This document shows positions 46,635 through 57,335 of a stretch of 64,000 nucleotides of DNA, one piece after another. The DNA is from an uncultured Gammaproteobacteria bacterium (lineage in GTDB: Bacteria; Pseudomonadota; Gammaproteobacteria; UBA4575). The translations under genes and the position numbers were made by a program. The stretch spans positions 1,355,902 through 1,419,901 of the forward strand of contig OX638335.1 of assembly GCA_951812785.1 (NCBI GenBank), given 5' to 3'. Below the pieces are notes generated by a model. The model ran no database searches, was not told the DNA's origin, and worked only from the letters and a program-made list of their open reading frames with translations. Numbering within the stretch: the first letter of the stretch is position 1; the number at the start of each line of letters is the position of its first letter.

Positions 46635-47846
46635 TTAATCTTGGCTTTTAAGAAATTCCTTTGCGTTCAAAAATTGTATACAGCCATTTCTGCATAATAG
46701 GAGAAGAGCTAAGACCCCAAATAAAAACCCATTGGATAGCGCAAATGCAGGCATGGAAGCCATTGGCAGAAAAATCGCGGCGCTGATCAAAATATACCCA
46801 TGTAATAACTGGCTTCCACACACAGTTAAAATATAGGAGATTAACAATCGCATCAGTATCCACATAACCAAGAAAAACATTAAGCCGCCCACACCAAATC
46901 TTACTAAACTGTCTGTATCAAACGAGGTAAATGCAGATATATCTCCTGTGTATTTATCTTTATATCTACCAACGTAGTATTTAACACCAATTAAATTTGG
47001 ATAATTAACATTATACCCCTCGCCGATTTCACTATCACTTTCGTGGAAATAACGAAACCAGCTCATAGCCACATCCGAAGGTACCAATACTAATCTATAG
47101 ACTACTTTCCCTTCTATTTTAGCAAAAATACTATCTCCTTCATCCTTTCGGTATACATCAGCTATTGAGTAAATTTTATTCGGTTCATTTAGAGCATAAT
47201 TTTGAATACTATCAGAATGCTTATAAAGACTCACAACTGAGATGCACACGACAAAAAGCATTAGCCACCGATAAATTTTTAGCTCAGTTTTTACCGACAC
47301 ATAGAACATAAAAACAAATGAAAAGAAAAAAATTATTGCGAATAAATTCAAGTAAAACGAATAAGATAAAATAAATAGAGGAGAAGTAATTATTAACCCT
47401 TTAATATTCGACGATTCCGCCAAAGCGAAAAACACTAAAGGTATAAACAAAAAATTACAAAAATTTATTAAGTACGACGAATAATAAAAAAGATTACTAC
47501 TTTTAGCATGAAAGGCTCGTGTTTCAGAATATGAACTGCCCCACCATGAGTCAAGCAAAGGAATTCCATCATGAAGAACAACATTAATCAGCAATGATAA
47601 AATAATAAATATTATTGACGAGTAGACTATAGGCTTAGATACGATTATTTTAGTAAAATCCTTTTTCGAATATTTTTTTCCTTCAATTCGAAAAAAAAAC
47701 AAATCCACACAAAACAAAAAAAATAACACGCCCAACGAAAAATAAAAAAACTCATATGAATACTCTGCGCTCAGAATATAAGCATTAAGGAACCCAGGAA
47801 TAGCTATAAAAAAGCAGTACCCGATAGTTGGGGCAAAATTTAACAT
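46635..47846 (-). CDS. wzy: Oligosaccharide repeat-unit polymerase-like membrane protein (Wzy candidate)
   Basis: This 403-residue protein has about ten to twelve hydrophobic segments and a periplasmic loop carrying VPSDVAMSWFRYFHESDSEI and VGRYKDKYTGDISAFTSFDT, as in O-antigen polymerases that join lipid-linked repeats. Sequence conservation of Wzy is low, so the call rests on topology and position between glycosyltransferase and flippase genes. The codon composition is extremely A+T-rich. Its start overlaps the end of the next membrane-protein gene upstream by 7 bp. Confidence 0.7.
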   Translation of the reverse strand: MLNFAPTIGYCFFIAIPGFLNAYILSAEYSYEFFYFSLGVLFFLFCVDLFFFRIEGKKYSKKDFTKIIVSKPIVYSSIIFIILSLLINVVLHDGIPLLDSWWGSSYSETRAFHAKSSNLFYYSSYLINFCNFLFIPLVFFALAESSNIKGLIITSPLFILSYSFYLNLFAIIFFFSFVFMFYVSVKTELKIYRWLMLFVVCISVVSLYKHSDSIQNYALNEPNKIYSIADVYRKDEGDSIFAKIEGKVVYRLVLVPSDVAMSWFRYFHESDSEIGEGYNVNYPNLIGVKYYVGRYKDKYTGDISAFTSFDTDSLVRFGVGGLMFFLVMWILMRLLISYILTVCGSQLLHGYILISAAIFLPMASMPAFALSNGFLFGVLALLLLCRNGCIQFLNAKEFLKSQD

Positions 47847-49405
47847 TCAGAAACTTTTAGGCTCTCCCTGCAAAACAATAACGCAGTAACTAATAACAAA
47901 TAAAACAGCTCATAATGGTTACCTGAAAAAAATCTAACAACAAGAAATACACACATTATCGAACCTAAAATATTACTATAACAGTCGCCCCTAATCGCCA
48001 AATGCATAGCAAACAAAATGATCACACTTAGACTTATAGTTATAATTAATCCCGCATCCTTAGGCAGATCAAACAGATAATTATGAAAATAAGAATAAGC
48101 TTCGACCTGCTTAGTATATAAATTTATAACCTTTATATCTGTCTCTACAGATGAACCTATCAAAGAAGATTTTGGCAAATAACGCAACCCCTCTCTAATC
48201 AGTAATAGTCTGTCGCTATAATCGTAAACAATCATCTTCTTTGAACAAGATGCTAACCATCCCATTTCAGCTTCATCCCCACCAAGATACCCTGCTAACT
48301 TCTGATGTTCTTCAAAAAATCTCTCTTGAAAATTTGATGTATTAGCAATTTTTAAGTAACGATTAACATAATCACTATTACATAAATAGGAAAAAGATAT
48401 ACACCCAACATAATTAACCGCCTTATAGCACTCACTATTTCCATATGCTTTCAAGTTAGTCCCCTCTGTCTCTGTCTTAGTCCCCTCTGTCTCTGTCTTA
48501 GTCCCCTCTGTCTCTGTCTTAGTCCCCTCTGTCTCTGTCTTAGTCCCCTCTGTCTTTGCCTTTTCACCTATTTTTAGCGAAGACATAATTTCATTATGCA
48601 TTCTCCCTGCTTCATAGCTTATAGATGGGCTCCCCGATATCGTCCCTACGCTTTGGACACGAGCCATAAAGATCTGACCGAAGTAATTGATAAATAATAA
48701 GCACACTATTACTACCAGACAAAAAATATGTATGGCCGCCTTTATCTTCTTATTTAAAATAAATACAGGAACAATTACAGCCAAAGCAACAACTAGCGCT
48801 ACAACAACTTGTTTCTGCAATGTTGCGAGCAAAGAAAACAAAAATAATGTTCCCGCAATATATAATACTGAGCGTCTTAATGGGTTTTTGTCTTCAAAAA
48901 TCAAAAACAATACACCCAACAGCCCCATAAAAAAAACATTAATTAAACCAACTTTTCCATTAAAAAAACTCAACCCAGGCGCATCAACACTAGGATCAAA
49001 GAGAAATACATAAAAATACCAACTTACAATTGCAAACATGCTTGCAATCAAAAAGAAAAACTCCATTAAACGTATAGCACCATTTTTAATAGTGTATTCT
49101 ATGAAACCTGCAGTTATTGCAAAGACGAACGTTAGCCCATATGCAACCTCCTGATTTTGGGGCAACAAAATAGACAAAGACAAAATCGCTATTACCACAA
49201 GCCGGCGTAACATATCTTGTATATATAGCAATGCAAGAATAACAGTCAAAACCAATACATAAATTGGAGCATCTACATTAATCTGCTGACTTCTTGGATA
49301 CGCAAAATAAAGCGTCATCAAAACTAAGGGTACTAAATATGCATTAAGCCTAGAAAAAATAACTACTCTAAAACTCTCTTTATTCATCATTATTATTTTT
49401 TTCAC
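47840..49405 (-). CDS. Wzy_C/O-antigen ligase-like membrane protein with heptapeptide repeats
   Basis: This 521-residue protein has about ten membrane segments. Between them lies a large periplasmic loop (residues about 255-445). The loop contains five tandem TEGTKTE-type heptapeptides, several Cys, and a ligase/polymerase-like pattern SDRLLLIREGLRYLPKSSLI...HNYLFDLPKDAG. The arginine, the glycine-rich stretch and the HN pair are where Wzy_C enzymes keep their catalytic residues. It is either a second polymerase, a ligase or a non-catalytic relative. An alternative start at the seventh residue (Met) is possible. It overlaps the Wzy-like gene by 7 bp. Confidence 0.65.
   Translation of the reverse strand: MKKIIMMNKESFRVVIFSRLNAYLVPLVLMTLYFAYPRSQQINVDAPIYVLVLTVILALLYIQDMLRRLVVIAILSLSILLPQNQEVAYGLTFVFAITAGFIEYTIKNGAIRLMEFFFLIASMFAIVSWYFYVFLFDPSVDAPGLSFFNGKVGLINVFFMGLLGVLFLIFEDKNPLRRSVLYIAGTLFLFSLLATLQKQVVVALVVALAVIVPVFILNKKIKAAIHIFCLVVIVCLLFINYFGQIFMARVQSVGTISGSPSISYEAGRMHNEIMSSLKIGEKAKTEGTKTETEGTKTETEGTKTETEGTKTETEGTNLKAYGNSECYKAVNYVGCISFSYLCNSDYVNRYLKIANTSNFQERFFEEHQKLAGYLGGDEAEMGWLASCSKKMIVYDYSDRLLLIREGLRYLPKSSLIGSSVETDIKVINLYTKQVEAYSYFHNYLFDLPKDAGLIITISLSVIILFAMHLAIRGDCYSNILGSIMCVFLVVRFFSGNHYELFYLLLVTALLFCRESLKVSEC
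48458..48562 (-). repeat. 21-bp tandem repeat, five units, coding
   Basis: Four exact copies of a 21-bp unit starting AGTCCCCTCTGTCTCTG (48458-48541) are followed by a fifth with two changes (48542-48562). On the coding strand each unit encodes seven residues (TEGTKTE phase). Unit changes would alter loop length without shifting frame. Confidence 0.95.
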
Positions 49406-49591
49406 ACTTACTAAATTTCCTCATTCTTGATATCTCTGAAGCTATTATAATCAAATGATGAAAAATTCTATATCGCTATTTCACTAAGTCATATGACTAC
49501 TATTGATCGTAGTAACAAAATTTTATATGTTGCAGGGAGTCTTTTATCGAAAGACTTTTCTATATATTTAAAGTTAGCATTGCTAGATAAA

Positions 49592-50872
49592 TTAAATTCC
49601 TCTAGCAATGCGCTTTAAAAATTTAATATTTACATCGGCTCTATTAGTCCATGTTCTATATAAATCATATAAAACAAAAAAGACTCGAATAGCACAAACA
49701 AATAAAACTATTGTCGTAGCCTCAGAAATAAACCCGGAAGTGGAGGTCACTAGAAATAAAATAGCAAGCAAGCATAATTGAGCAAACTGCCACAACATTC
49801 TGTAGTAGTATATACCCCTTATTATTGCGACATCTTCAACACCATAATAAATAAAATTCATCATTTCCATGATGGCTACCAACTGAATAAAAGGCAGAAT
49901 GATTTTCCACTCCTCGCCCAACAAAAATAAAATTAACGAATCCCCATAAAATATCAGTGCGCCATATGATGGAATGGCAATAATAGTTGAAAGCTTTATC
50001 ACTCTACGAGGTTGCTCTATTTCACGTACAGAATGGTTCTTATCAGATTTATATCTATATCTGAAAACCTGCCCAATGGATTGTCCGAGCACTCCCGTAG
50101 GAATACTAATCAATCTATCTGCCATAGCAAATGCTCCCGCGCTACTTCCTCCACCTACCGCAGCTACTATAAATACTGGGAGTCTGAAATTCATTGTTTT
50201 CGAGAGATGGGTTAATAGCAATACAGGAATTTTCGAGGATTGAGCAGACAATATTCTTGACATAAACCAGAATAATTTTACTTCTCTAAACTTTAAAATA
50301 TCTGTAGCCAATAAAAAAGGTATTAATGATAAAAACAAGCCCGATATTTGACCAAGAATTAAGCCAAAAACAAGGTTTTCTTTCTCTACTAACAACGCGC
50401 ATCCAACCGATACTGAAACAAGTCCTATGGAATTGAATACAACCGAACTACCATGACAACGAAACTCGCCAATACTGGTAGCATAAAATCTAAAAACTTG
50501 GTTTAACCCAAGAAGAAATACCGTCACAGCTACCCAATACAAATATATATGTATCTCGGCAATTATTCGGCTTGGCTCAAAAAAAATGGTTGCCCAATAT
50601 ACAAATAAAACCGAGACACACACGAAAAAAAACAGAATTAGAGTTATTGAAAACGCCATAGCTTTCGCCAATTCTTTTGTTTTCATGGTGATAATTAAAT
50701 GCTCTATTTGAAGAGTTCCAAAAATTACCAATACCCATGCTACTGAGCTAAAGATTGCAAATACCCCAAAAACCTCCGGATCATATAACCGCGTTAGTAT
50801 AGGTAATGCCAAAAAATTAATTGTCTGCGCCACTATTTGCCCAGTAGCAACACGTGACATATCAATAATCAT
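49592..50872 (-). CDS. wzx: Wzx-type lipopolysaccharide flippase
   Basis: This 426-residue MATE/MOP-superfamily exporter has about twelve membrane segments. It starts MIIDMSRVATGQIVAQTINF with LPILTRLYDPEVFGVFAIFS, the typical N-terminus of Wzx/RfbX flippases. A conserved middle FRLPVFIVAAVGGGSSAGAF follows. It should move undecaprenyl-linked repeat units across the inner membrane for polymerisation. It stands among glycosyltransferase and polymerase-like genes. Motifs and length are normal. Confidence 0.88.
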   Translation of the reverse strand: MIIDMSRVATGQIVAQTINFLALPILTRLYDPEVFGVFAIFSSVAWVLVIFGTLQIEHLIITMKTKELAKAMAFSITLILFFFVCVSVLFVYWATIFFEPSRIIAEIHIYLYWVAVTVFLLGLNQVFRFYATSIGEFRCHGSSVVFNSIGLVSVSVGCALLVEKENLVFGLILGQISGLFLSLIPFLLATDILKFREVKLFWFMSRILSAQSSKIPVLLLTHLSKTMNFRLPVFIVAAVGGGSSAGAFAMADRLISIPTGVLGQSIGQVFRYRYKSDKNHSVREIEQPRRVIKLSTIIAIPSYGALIFYGDSLILFLLGEEWKIILPFIQLVAIMEMMNFIYYGVEDVAIIRGIYYYRMLWQFAQLCLLAILFLVTSTSGFISEATTIVLFVCAIRVFFVLYDLYRTWTNRADVNIKFLKRIARGI

Positions 50873-51021
50873 TTGACCACCTCAAAATCGATAAAATACA
50901 TTTGGAATTATAGAAATGATTCAGGGGAAACAAATACTCTTGCTACATTAATATGCAAATAAGTCATCTACTTATAGATACAAAGTTTTCAGCAACACCG
51001 GATCATTTTATTTGACACAAT

Positions 51022-52251
51022 TCAGCAGTTTTCGTATAAGTCTGTGTGTAATTGAACACTTAAAGAAATACTCATTGTATCCATCACATGTTCTCTACCT
51101 TTTTTTGCCAGTGTATTAAATAATATATTGTCTTTGAGTACAGAACTAATACCACTTGTTACCGCCTCACATGATCTTTCCACGAGTATATATTCTCTAT
51201 TATTTTGTCCAAATTCATCTGACAATCCAGAAAATGGCGTTAGAATGACCGGCAAACCTGTGGCCATTGCTTCTAATACAGCATTCGGCATCCCTTCCCT
51301 TTTCGACGGAAAAACAAATATATCTGTTGCTTTTAGATACTGAGCCACTTCATCAATTTGCCCAAGAAAATGAATCTGATCGGACCTCTCTGAGTTATTA
51401 ATGATAGTTTCTATCTTATTGCTAAACTCCTTTAATTCATCTCTTATTTTATCGTACCTTGGCCCAATTAATAGCACATGCAAATCTGGAAAATCTTTTA
51501 CTAAATATGACCAAGCCTCTATTAACAAGTCAGTTCCTTTTCGAGGATGTACTGCACCTACAAGCGTGATAATTGTTGCATCAGCTGGCAAGCCCAATCT
51601 ATCACGTAATTGATTTTTTTCTTCTTGGTTTCTTACAGGAGAAAATTTCTCCGTATCAACACCATTAGTAATGACTGTAACTTCAGAGTTAGAATTAATC
51701 TCTTCAATAACATCTTTTAGCTCATTTGATTGAACTAGAATATGATCATACTGCATATACACCTGTTTAATTTTCCATTTTTGCATTAATCGAACGAAAG
51801 CATTTTTTGAAAAATCTTTTACTATGGTATGAGAGTAAATCAACTTAACGCCCAAATTTTTCATTTTCTTTAACTGCTTAATCACTTGAAAAGGCATGGG
51901 AGCAATAATGTGAACGATATCTGGTTTAGTTGCTTGCTCAGAAAAACAGTCAATTGCTTTTTCTAATAAAATTCTAGATCTCCGTTTAACCCCTTTACCT
52001 GGAATTTTATATTTAAGAATTTTTGCATTTTCTAAATGCTCTTCAACAACAAGAACCCCATCTTGATATTCTAACCATTCGGCTTTGCGGTCTTCTTCTG
52101 TAAACTTTTTTGATTTAGGTGTTCCACAAATAATAGTGACATAAACATTATTTTCATAGAGCAAAGGAAGATATCTAAAAAATCGCAACCCAGCTCCACC
52201 ATGAATAGGATAGAAGCTAGGCGCAATAAGAAGTAATTTTATTTTTCCCAA
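51022..52251 (-). CDS. GT4-family glycosyltransferase
   Basis: This 409-residue GT-B protein has an N-terminal LLIAPSFYPIHGGAGLRFFR, middle VVTITNGVDTEKFSPV (written here as VTVITNGVDTEKFSPV), LVGAVHPRKGTDLLIEAW, and the donor-binding EGMPNAVLEAMATGLPVI. It probably adds one sugar of the repeat unit at the cytoplasmic membrane. It is the first gene of the minus-strand island, about 160 bp downstream of ssb across a repeat element. Acceptor and donor are unknown. Confidence 0.87.
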   Translation of the reverse strand: MGKIKLLLIAPSFYPIHGGAGLRFFRYLPLLYENNVYVTIICGTPKSKKFTEEDRKAEWLEYQDGVLVVEEHLENAKILKYKIPGKGVKRRSRILLEKAIDCFSEQATKPDIVHIIAPMPFQVIKQLKKMKNLGVKLIYSHTIVKDFSKNAFVRLMQKWKIKQVYMQYDHILVQSNELKDVIEEINSNSEVTVITNGVDTEKFSPVRNQEEKNQLRDRLGLPADATIITLVGAVHPRKGTDLLIEAWSYLVKDFPDLHVLLIGPRYDKIRDELKEFSNKIETIINNSERSDQIHFLGQIDEVAQYLKATDIFVFPSKREGMPNAVLEAMATGLPVILTPFSGLSDEFGQNNREYILVERSCEAVTSGISSVLKDNILFNTLAKKGREHVMDTMSISLSVQLHTDLYENC

Positions 52252-52288
52252 GACTTAGAACAACAAGCAACAGTAAATCTTTTTAATA

Positions 52289-52373
52289 CGACTGGATTCC
52301 CGCTTGCACTAGAAAATGCTCCTGCATTTCTAGCGTTTCCACCTTCCTTGGTGGTCGCTCGGGAATGACAAGT
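52289..52373. repeat. Intergenic palindromic repeat, copy B
   Basis: This begins ACTGGATTCCCGCTTG and ends GCTCGGGAATGACAAG, an inverted pair. Inside are AGAAAATG, CTCCTGCATTTCTAG and the hairpin CCACCTTCCTTGGTGG. It closely matches 584-664 near tldD. It lies between ssb and the polysaccharide island and could also act as a transcription end for ssb. Confidence 0.6.
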
Positions 52374-52413
52374 CATTTACTAATTACAAATCATTTACTA
52401 GTTAATAGAAAAG

Positions 52414-52881
52414 CTAAAAAGGAATATCATCGTCAAAATCATCCGCTGTGCTTGGTGCTGATTTTGCTGGTGCAGAAGCACTCGAACTACCAAAGTTATC
52501 ACCACCAGGTGGGGCATCAAATCCGCCACCACTGGCACCGCCACCTCGGCCACCTAACATTTGCATTTCATTCGCAATGATTTCAGTGGTGTATTTTTCC
52601 ACACCACTTTGATCTTGCCACTTACGTGTTTGCAACCTACCTTCAATATATACCTGCGAACCTTTACGCAAGTATTCACCCGCTATTTCAGCTAATCTTC
52701 TAAAGAAGACCACACGATGCCATTCTGTTTTTTTTTGCTTTTCACCCGTGGCTTTATCGCTCCAGCTATCGGTGGTGGCAACACTGATATTGCACACTGC
52801 TTGCCCGCTAGGCATATATTTCACTTCTGGATCTTGACCTAAATTACCAACGATAATGACTTTATTCACACCTCGTGCCAT
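52414..52881 (-). CDS. ssb: Single-stranded DNA-binding protein
   Basis: This 155-residue SSB has an OB-fold starting [40 protein letters not shown] and [20 protein letters not shown] follow, then a glycine-rich linker and the acidic tip DFDDDIPF, which recruits replication and repair partners. It works as a tetramer at replication forks. It lies 29 bp after the MFS gene and next to uvrA, an arrangement known in gammaproteobacteria. Confidence 0.97.
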   Translation of the reverse strand: MARGVNKVIIVGNLGQDPEVKYMPSGQAVCNISVATTDSWSDKATGEKQKKTEWHRVVFFRRLAEIAGEYLRKGSQVYIEGRLQTRKWQDQSGVEKYTTEIIANEMQMLGGRGGGASGGGFDAPPGGDNFGSSSASAPAKSAPSTADDFDDDIPF

Positions 52882-52910
52882 GACTTACCCTCTTTTCTCA
52901 GTTTCTCGAT

Positions 52911-54266
52911 TTAGTTTAATTGTGCGCAGTATTGTTTGACTCTATCTTCTTCAAACGTGTCTTTATTCACCCGTAAATAAGCAATGCCTTCTTCGCCAAT
53001 TACTGTTGCTTCAGCAACACCTGGTAAGCCTTGTAAGGCATTAGCTACCTGCTCTATCTGAGACGATCTGACCTTGCCCAGATGAGCGGTATAGCTCATA
53101 AAATTGACCGGTGCCTGCATGGAGAATGCTACTAGAAACCAAATCAAAAACATAATAAATGCGAACAAAAATACTACATCTTGATGAAAATTTTGCAACA
53201 AAAATCCTGCGATCACTCCCCCTGTAAATGCCCCTAAAAATTGGCTACTGGAAAACACCCCCATGGACATACCTTTATTCAATGGATTGCTCAATTTAGA
53301 TACTAATGAGGGCATGCTGGCTTCAAGAAAATTAAACCCCCAAAAGAACATCACCATAGACACAAAGAAAACCTTAAAACTTTGGGGTGACCACGCCATC
53401 ACCAATAGGCCAATCGCACAAACAAATATGGCAAAACTGAATACAGTTTTTGTCTTCTTAAGTTTCTCCGACAATATAATAGTAGAAACAAGCAACACGA
53501 GCGAAACCACCATTACCGTTAAATAGACTTTCCAGTGTTGCGCAGGAATGATTTGATATTGATCTCTTAATATCAACGGCACCACCACGAAAATTGCCGT
53601 CAGCGCCATGTGTAAAATAAATACACCCGCATCGAGGCGTAGTAGCTGCGAGTCACTTAATACAGACCCTAATGTTGCCCGATTAACCACGACCGCTTGT
53701 CGACTAGCTTGTACCGGCGTAGGAATCAACATGGCCAAGACAGCAATTCCGGCTAACGCAAGGACGGCAGTAACCCAAAATATTCCTGGCACACCGACCC
53801 ATGATTGCAACACTGGTCCTAAGACTAAAGCCACCATAAATGACACCCCAATACTGGCACCGATAATTGCCATTACCTTGGTACGATGTTCTTCGCGTGT
53901 TAAATCTGACGCCAATGCCATAATAGCGGAAGCTATGGCCCCCATCCCTTGCAAGGCTCGCCCAACAATCACCCAATAAATAGAGTCAGCTAACGCTGCC
54001 ACCACACTACCCAAGACAAAAATGAGTAACCCAGTGACAATCACTGGTTTACGCCCCACCTTATCTGACCACGCTCCAAAAGGAATCTGGAATGCGGCTT
54101 GTGTTAATCCATAGACACCGATCGCCAACCCGACTAAGAGCGGTGTCACATGCACTAATTGTTCTGCATAGATCGCGAACACTGGCAAAATCATAAATAG
54201 TCCCAGCATGCGCGTGGCATAAATCAGTGCAAGCGAAATTGCTGCTCGACGTTCAATCGAGTTCAT
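52911..54266 (-). CDS. YajR-like major facilitator superfamily transporter
   Basis: This 451-residue MFS protein has twelve predicted membrane segments. Motif A-like QIPFGAWSDKVGRKPVIVTG lies between segments 2 and 3. A C-terminal cytoplasmic ferredoxin-like domain (about residues 385-451, QIEQVANALQGLPGVAEATV) is characteristic of YajR. The substrate of YajR is not established. The gene is divergent from uvrA (95 bp apart) and cotranscribed with ssb. No defects are seen. Confidence 0.88.
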   Translation of the reverse strand: MNSIERRAAISLALIYATRMLGLFMILPVFAIYAEQLVHVTPLLVGLAIGVYGLTQAAFQIPFGAWSDKVGRKPVIVTGLLIFVLGSVVAALADSIYWVIVGRALQGMGAIASAIMALASDLTREEHRTKVMAIIGASIGVSFMVALVLGPVLQSWVGVPGIFWVTAVLALAGIAVLAMLIPTPVQASRQAVVVNRATLGSVLSDSQLLRLDAGVFILHMALTAIFVVVPLILRDQYQIIPAQHWKVYLTVMVVSLVLLVSTIILSEKLKKTKTVFSFAIFVCAIGLLVMAWSPQSFKVFFVSMVMFFWGFNFLEASMPSLVSKLSNPLNKGMSMGVFSSSQFLGAFTGGVIAGFLLQNFHQDVVFLFAFIMFLIWFLVAFSMQAPVNFMSYTAHLGKVRSSQIEQVANALQGLPGVAEATVIGEEGIAYLRVNKDTFEEDRVKQYCAQLN

Positions 54267-54361
54267 TGTTTAACCTGTGTATTAATAAGACTGCTCGTTT
54301 CTTTGCGTTGTATGGCTGAAAACACGTATATTAGCAAGTTTACCTTTACCGAGATACGCGT

Positions 54362-57196
54362 ATGGCAGCGATTAAAATTCGCGGGGCTCGCACCCATAAT
54401 TTAAAAAATATAGATCTGGATTTACCTCGCGATGAATTGATTGTTATTACCGGGCTGTCAGGCTCAGGCAAGTCTTCACTCGCTTTTGATACCATTTTTG
54501 CCGAGGGACAACGCCGCTACGTTGAGTCTCTGTCTGCCTATGCACGGCAATTTTTAGCTCGACTCGAAAAACCTGATGTCGATACCATCGAAGGCCTGTC
54601 TCCCGCGATCTCGATCGAGCAAAAATCGACCTCTCATAATCCGCGTTCTACGGTCGGGACAATTACAGAGATATACGATTATCTGCGCCTGTTATATGCG
54701 CGCGTGGGCACGCTTAAGTGCCCTACTCATGGCAATGATCTGAATGCCCAAACAGTTAGCCAGATGGTGGATAAAGTCATGGAGATGCCACTTGATAGCC
54801 GTTTAATGCTGTTAGCTCCTGTGGTGCAAAATCGCAAAGGTGAGCATCTGCAATTATTCCAACAACTCCATTCCCAAGGGTTTTTGCGAGCGCGAGTAGA
54901 TGGCGAAGTATATGAGTTAGACGAGCCACCCAAACTGGATTTGCGCAAAAAACATACCATTGAAGTAGTGGTTGATCGCTTCAAAGTAAAGCCTGGTATT
55001 GAATTACGCATTGCAGAATCGTTTGAAACTGCTCTGAAGCTAGCGGACGATATTGCTGAAATTGGATACATGGATGACCCTAAAGCAGAATCATTATTAT
55101 TTTCTGCACGTTTTGCCTGCCCAATTTGTGGCTATAGCGTGAGTGAATTAGAACCTCGTCTATTCTCTTTTAATAATCCTATTGGTGCTTGCCCAAGCTG
55201 TGATGGCTTAGGTATTGAAGAATATTTTGATCCCGAATTAATTGTTAGCTCTCCTCAATTAAGCTGTGCAGGTGGCGCTGTGCGAGGCTGGGATCGTCGT
55301 AACGCACATTACGTTCAGATGATTCAATCGCTTGCCGCGCATTATAAGTTTGATGTTGATGCTCCTTTTGAATCTCTTACCGAAGAGTTACAAGACATTA
55401 TTTTATATGGTAGCGATGAAGAAGAGATTAGCTTCAAATATATAAACGAGAAAGGTCGCAGCATAACTAAGAAGCATGTATTTGAGGGCATCATTCCCAA
55501 TATGGAGCGCCGTTATAATCAGACGGATTCGCACTTAGTAAAAGACGAACTCAGCAAATACTTATCAGAACAATGTTGCGAAGACTGTCATGGTGATCGC
55601 TTAAACACACAAGCCCGCCATGTATTTGTAAATGACCGTAACTTACCATCACTCACTTCAATTTCAATCAAACAGTCATTAACATTTTTTGAACAGATAA
55701 AATTACAAGGACATCGCGCACAAGTAGGTGCAAAAGTAATAAATGAAATTCGCGATCGCTTATCTTTCCTGGTGAATGTTGGTCTTGATTACTTAAGTCT
55801 AGACCGCAGTGCTGATACGTTATCTGGCGGTGAAGCACAGCGCATACGCCTGGCCTCACAAATAGGCTCAGGATTAGTGGGCGTCATGTATGTGTTAGAT
55901 GAACCATCCATTGGTTTACATCAACGAGATAATCAACGTCTTCTAAATACCTTAACTCGCTTACGCGATCTCGGCAACACAGTCATAGTCGTCGAACATG
56001 ATGAGGAAGCCATTCGTGCTGCTGATTACGTTGTTGATATTGGCCCAGGCGCAGGTATACATGGTGGAGAAATTGTTGCAGAAGGCACTCCAAAGCAAGT
56101 TTACGATAATAAAAATTCACTTACCGGACAGTATTTATCCGGTAAGAAAAAAATAGAAATACCTGTAAAACGAACACCTATCGACCGAGAGAAATTAATT
56201 ACTGTACGTGGTGCTAGCGGTAACAATCTCCAGTCTGTTAGTGCAGAGTTCCCAGTCGGGTTATTTATTGCTGTGACAGGTGTGTCAGGCTCAGGCAAAT
56301 CAACATTAATTAACAACACGCTTTATGCCGCCGCCGCAAGACATCTAAACAAATCAAGTATTAGCGTGTCTGACTACGATGAAATCGAAGGTATGGAACA
56401 GTTTGATAAAGTCGTAGAAATTAATCAGAGTCCAATTGGTAGAACACCTCGCTCAAACCCCGCAACGTATACAGGGCTATTCACACCAATACGCGAATTA
56501 TTCTCTGGTACTCCAGAAGCACGTTCACGTGGATATACCCCTGGGCGATTCAGCTTTAATGTTAAAGGCGGTCGCTGCGAAGCGTGCCAAGGCGATGGCA
56601 TGATACGAGTTGAGATGCACTTCTTGCCAGACATATATGTTCCGTGTGACACATGCAAAAGCAAACGTTACAACCGCGAAACATTGGAGATTCAATACAA
56701 AGGTAAAAATATTTACGACGTGCTGCAAATGACAATAGAAGATGCGTTAGAATTTTTTAATGCAGTTCCAGTAATTAAACGTAAACTAGATACACTTGTA
56801 TCAGTTGGATTAACGTATATAACACTTGGACAAAGCGCCACCACGTTATCTGGCGGAGAAGCACAACGCATTAAACTCTCGCGCGAGTTATCTAAACGCG
56901 ACACAGGAAAAACACTCTATATTCTTGATGAGCCTACGACCGGATTACATTTCCACGATGTAGAACAACTATTAACTGTATTGCATAAACTGCGAGACCA
57001 CGGAAACACATTAATCGTTATAGAGCATAATCTGGATGTCATCAAGACTGCTGACTGGGTTATAGACTTAGGGCCAGAAGGCGGCAGTGGTGGCGGAAAA
57101 ATTGTTACAGCAGGAACACCTGAAGATATAACTAAATGTAAAAAATCATATACCGGAAAATATCTCGAATCTGTATTCGCCCTCACCTATAAATAA
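54362..57196 (+). CDS. uvrA: UvrABC excinuclease subunit A
   Basis: This 944-residue protein carries two ABC ATPase modules ([20 protein letters not shown] near residue 31 and [20 protein letters not shown] near 640). It also has two zinc fingers (CPICG...CPSC and CEAC...CDTC), [20 protein letters not shown] and [17 protein letters not shown] signatures, and [13 protein letters not shown]. UvrA finds bulky DNA lesions and loads UvrB for nucleotide excision repair. The start ATG 54362 gives [20 protein letters not shown]. Length and motifs are normal. Confidence 0.98.
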   Translation: MAAIKIRGARTHNLKNIDLDLPRDELIVITGLSGSGKSSLAFDTIFAEGQRRYVESLSAYARQFLARLEKPDVDTIEGLSPAISIEQKSTSHNPRSTVGTITEIYDYLRLLYARVGTLKCPTHGNDLNAQTVSQMVDKVMEMPLDSRLMLLAPVVQNRKGEHLQLFQQLHSQGFLRARVDGEVYELDEPPKLDLRKKHTIEVVVDRFKVKPGIELRIAESFETALKLADDIAEIGYMDDPKAESLLFSARFACPICGYSVSELEPRLFSFNNPIGACPSCDGLGIEEYFDPELIVSSPQLSCAGGAVRGWDRRNAHYVQMIQSLAAHYKFDVDAPFESLTEELQDIILYGSDEEEISFKYINEKGRSITKKHVFEGIIPNMERRYNQTDSHLVKDELSKYLSEQCCEDCHGDRLNTQARHVFVNDRNLPSLTSISIKQSLTFFEQIKLQGHRAQVGAKVINEIRDRLSFLVNVGLDYLSLDRSADTLSGGEAQRIRLASQIGSGLVGVMYVLDEPSIGLHQRDNQRLLNTLTRLRDLGNTVIVVEHDEEAIRAADYVVDIGPGAGIHGGEIVAEGTPKQVYDNKNSLTGQYLSGKKKIEIPVKRTPIDREKLITVRGASGNNLQSVSAEFPVGLFIAVTGVSGSGKSTLINNTLYAAAARHLNKSSISVSDYDEIEGMEQFDKVVEINQSPIGRTPRSNPATYTGLFTPIRELFSGTPEARSRGYTPGRFSFNVKGGRCEACQGDGMIRVEMHFLPDIYVPCDTCKSKRYNRETLEIQYKGKNIYDVLQMTIEDALEFFNAVPVIKRKLDTLVSVGLTYITLGQSATTLSGGEAQRIKLSRELSKRDTGKTLYILDEPTTGLHFHDVEQLLTVLHKLRDHGNTLIVIEHNLDVIKTADWVIDLGPEGGSGGGKIVTAGTPEDITKCKKSYTGKYLESVFALTYK

Positions 57197-57335
57197 AATA
57201 ATTCTGCTTGAACTTAACCAAAAAAATAGCCATCATCGAATTAAGCTGAATATAACGATTAATATCAAATGTATGTGATGCAGCAATCACTGATAATGAC
57301 GCCATATACATAAAAAAGGATAGTAAAGGTAACTT

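Noticed and set aside
27086-52251. A defence island, prophage or CRISPR system in the accessory region
   Set aside because: Every recognisable gene belongs to glycan synthesis or export. No integrase, capsid, Cas, toxin-antitoxin or restriction gene was seen apart from the IS1595 cargo.
54727-57186. Several minus-strand open frames within uvrA
   Set aside because: They are antisense to a highly conserved gene and show no independent features.
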